NCBI GenBank assembly: GCA_004173515.1
Contig: SECN01000043.1
Span: 1-34,415 of the forward strand
DNA length: 34,415 nucleotides
Reading direction: 5' to 3'
Origin: Myxococcaceae bacterium
GTDB taxonomy: Bacteria > Myxococcota > Myxococcia > Myxococcales > Myxococcaceae
The translations under genes and the position numbers were made by a program. Shown piece after piece: positions 33,181 to 34,415 of the stretch (positions are counted from its first letter, which is position 1; the number at the start of each line of letters is the position of its first letter). The notes below the pieces were generated by a model, which searched no databases, had not been told where the DNA came from, and saw nothing but the letters and a program-made list of their open reading frames with translations.

Positions 33181-34383
33181 TCAGGTGGCGGGGATCCGGG
33201 CCGGCCCGCGGCGGCTGCTCCAGAGCACCGTCACCAGGGCCGTGAGCGACATCGCCGCGCCCACCGCGCACACGCCGGACCAGCCTGTTCGTGTCCACGC
33301 CGCCGTTCCGGCCCACGCGCCCGCCGCGCCGCCCAGGAAGTAGGTCACCATGTAGAGCGTGTTGAGCCGGCTGCGTGCTTCCGGCTGCAACGCATACACG
33401 CGCGTCTGGTTGGTGATGTGATTGGCCTGCGCCCCCAGGTCCAGCAGCACCACGCCCAGCGCGATGCCCCACAGCGTGTGCCCCACGAGCCACAGCACGC
33501 CGAAGGACGCCAGCAGCACGGCGATGGCCAGGGCGTTGAGGAGCCGGTCCCCGCGCTTGTCGGCATACCGGCCCACCAGCGGCGCGACGCCCGCGCCCGC
33601 CACGCCCACCACGCCGAAGAGGCCCGCCACCTGCGCGCCGTAGTGCCCGGGCAGCGCCTGGAGGTGCAGCGCCAGCGTGACCCAGAAGGCGCTGAAGGCG
33701 CCGAAGGTGAGCGCGCCCAGCAGCGCGTGCAATCGCAGCACCGGCTCCGTGCGCGCCAGATGGATGAGCGACCGCAGCAGCGCGGGATAGGGCATCGCGG
33801 CCAGCGGCGGCTGCGCGGGCAGCGTGAAGCGCAGCAGGACGCCCAGCGCCACCATCAGGCCCGCGGCCACCCAGAACATGGTGCGCCAGCCCAGGTGCGT
33901 GCCCACGAAGCCCGCCGCCGTGCGCGACAACAGGATGCCGATGAGCAGCCCGCTCATCACCGTGCCCACCACGCGCCCGCGCTGCGAGGGCTCCGCGAGC
34001 TGCGCCGCGAAGGGCACCAGCAACTGCGGAATCACCGTGGTGATGCCCACCGCGAAGCTCGCCGCCACCAACACATGCAGGCTGGGCGCGAGCGCCGCCG
34101 CCGACAGCGCCACGGCCACGCAGGCGCACAGCGTGAGGATGACGCGACGGCGCTCCTGGCTGTCGCCCAGGGGCACCAGGAACAACATGCCCACCGCGTA
34201 GCCCACCTGCGTCAGCGTGGGCACCAGCCCCAACGCCCCACCCGAGGCACCCAGCGTGCGGCCGATGTCTCCCAGCAGGGGCTGGTTGTAATAGAGGTTC
34301 GCGGCCGTGACGGCGCTGGCCGCCGCCATCAACCCGACCAGCGAGGGGCGCAGCGGGGAGGAGGGGGCGGGCAGCGCCGTCAC
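33181..34383 (-). CDS. MFS transporter (AraJ-type), 5' end unreliable
   Basis: A 400-residue major facilitator protein with about 12 hydrophobic helices. It has the ANLYYNQPLLGDIG segment typical of the AraJ/sugar- and drug-efflux branch, the cytoplasmic loop LGDSQERRRVI between helices 2 and 3, and a second-half loop GRYADKRGDRLLN. The transported compound cannot be told. The predicted start, GTG 34383, and residues 1-4 lie inside a 44-bp inverted repeat that ends the window (34372-34415). The true N-terminus may therefore lie beyond this point, with the end of the sequence replaced by a folded-back copy. The sequence from residue 8 (SSPLRPSLVGLMAAA) onward looks genuine. The stop is convergent with the acetyltransferase stop, 4 bp apart. 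Confidence 0.8.
   Translation of the reverse strand: MTALPAPSSPLRPSLVGLMAAASAVTAANLYYNQPLLGDIGRTLGASGGALGLVPTLTQVGYAVGMLFLVPLGDSQERRRVILTLCACVAVALSAAALAPSLHVLVAASFAVGITTVIPQLLVPFAAQLAEPSQRGRVVGTVMSGLLIGILLSRTAAGFVGTHLGWRTMFWVAAGLMVALGVLLRFTLPAQPPLAAMPYPALLRSLIHLARTEPVLRLHALLGALTFGAFSAFWVTLALHLQALPGHYGAQVAGLFGVVGVAGAGVAPLVGRYADKRGDRLLNALAIAVLLASFGVLWLVGHTLWGIALGVVLLDLGAQANHITNQTRVYALQPEARSRLNTLYMVTYFLGGAAGAWAGTAAWTRTGWSGVCAVGAAMSLTALVTVLWSSRRGPARIPAT
34275..34318 (+). repeat. 44-bp inverted repeat, internal arm
   Basis: These 44 bases lie within the MFS transporter, encoding on the minus strand the residues around AVTAANLYYNQPL. They are exactly the reverse complement of 34372-34415. The spacer between the arms is 53 bp. 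A 44-bp perfect copy of coding sequence in inverted orientation at the extreme end is the signature of a fold-back chimera. Confidence 0.9.
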
Positions 34384-34415
34384 GGCCGCGAACCTCTATT
34401 ACAACCAGCCCCTGC
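34372..34415 (-). repeat. 44-bp inverted repeat, terminal arm at window end
   Basis: The last 44 bases of the window read, on the plus strand, as the same coding sequence (SAVTAANLYYNQPL) that the transporter encodes on the minus strand at 34275-34318. The match is exact over the full arm and stops only where the window stops, so the true extent is unknown. It covers the predicted start codon of the transporter. Confidence 0.9.

Noticed and set aside
1..34415. tRNA, rRNA, insertion sequences, phage integrase or attachment sites
   Set aside because: No transposase, integrase, terminal repeats of IS type or RNA gene pattern was recognised anywhere in the window.

Overview
This is high-GC DNA (about 70% by eye) with dense genes and strong G/C preference at third codon positions. 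Several families point to a predatory myxobacterium, most likely a Corallococcus- or Myxococcus-type Myxococcota. These are a Ser/Thr kinase fused to an nSTAND NTPase and a SUMF1/FGE-like domain, an ADYC-domain lipoprotein, many large secreted lipoproteins, and a TonB receptor with TPR and PEGA repeats in front. This taxonomic call is inference from gene content, without any database search.

Layout. 1-495 holds a hairpin but no convincing gene. 496-5645 (minus strand) carries an NDH-2-like flavoprotein, a broken SDR/epimerase lipoprotein, an ATP/ADP-translocase-like MFS protein whose stop overlaps the SDR start, and a class I aminotransferase. 5730-9057 holds an AMIN-like lipoprotein, a STAS-like protein, and a divergent pair of an AraC regulator and a glycolipid-binding-domain fusion protein. 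9069-11006 encodes a 4-alpha-glucanotransferase.

11162-12948 is a compact two-gene cassette: an OLD/RloA-like AAA ATPase overlapping a PIN-like nuclease by 4 bp. Its GC content is clearly lower than its neighbours and it sits between two housekeeping-type genes. It looks like a horizontally acquired defence or toxin-type module and is the best candidate here for an undescribed system.

12969-17459 is an RND efflux operon (adaptor, then permease; no TolC partner visible). 17631-29234 is a minus-strand run of surface and signalling genes: a CxxCH lipoprotein, an ADYC lipoprotein, the 1274-residue kinase-NTPase-FGE fusion, a single-domain response regulator and two large lipoproteins. 29373-33176 (plus strand) has a HIT protein, a TPR-PEGA-TonB receptor with a frameshift, and a GNAT acetyltransferase. 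33181-34383 is an MFS transporter that runs into the window end.

Sequence integrity. Two genes (1966-2986 and 29913-32721) are broken by frameshifts, and the first has clearly lost its catalytic segment. The last 44 bases are an exact inverted copy of 34275-34318, which suggests a fold-back artefact at a contig end and makes the start of the last gene unreliable.
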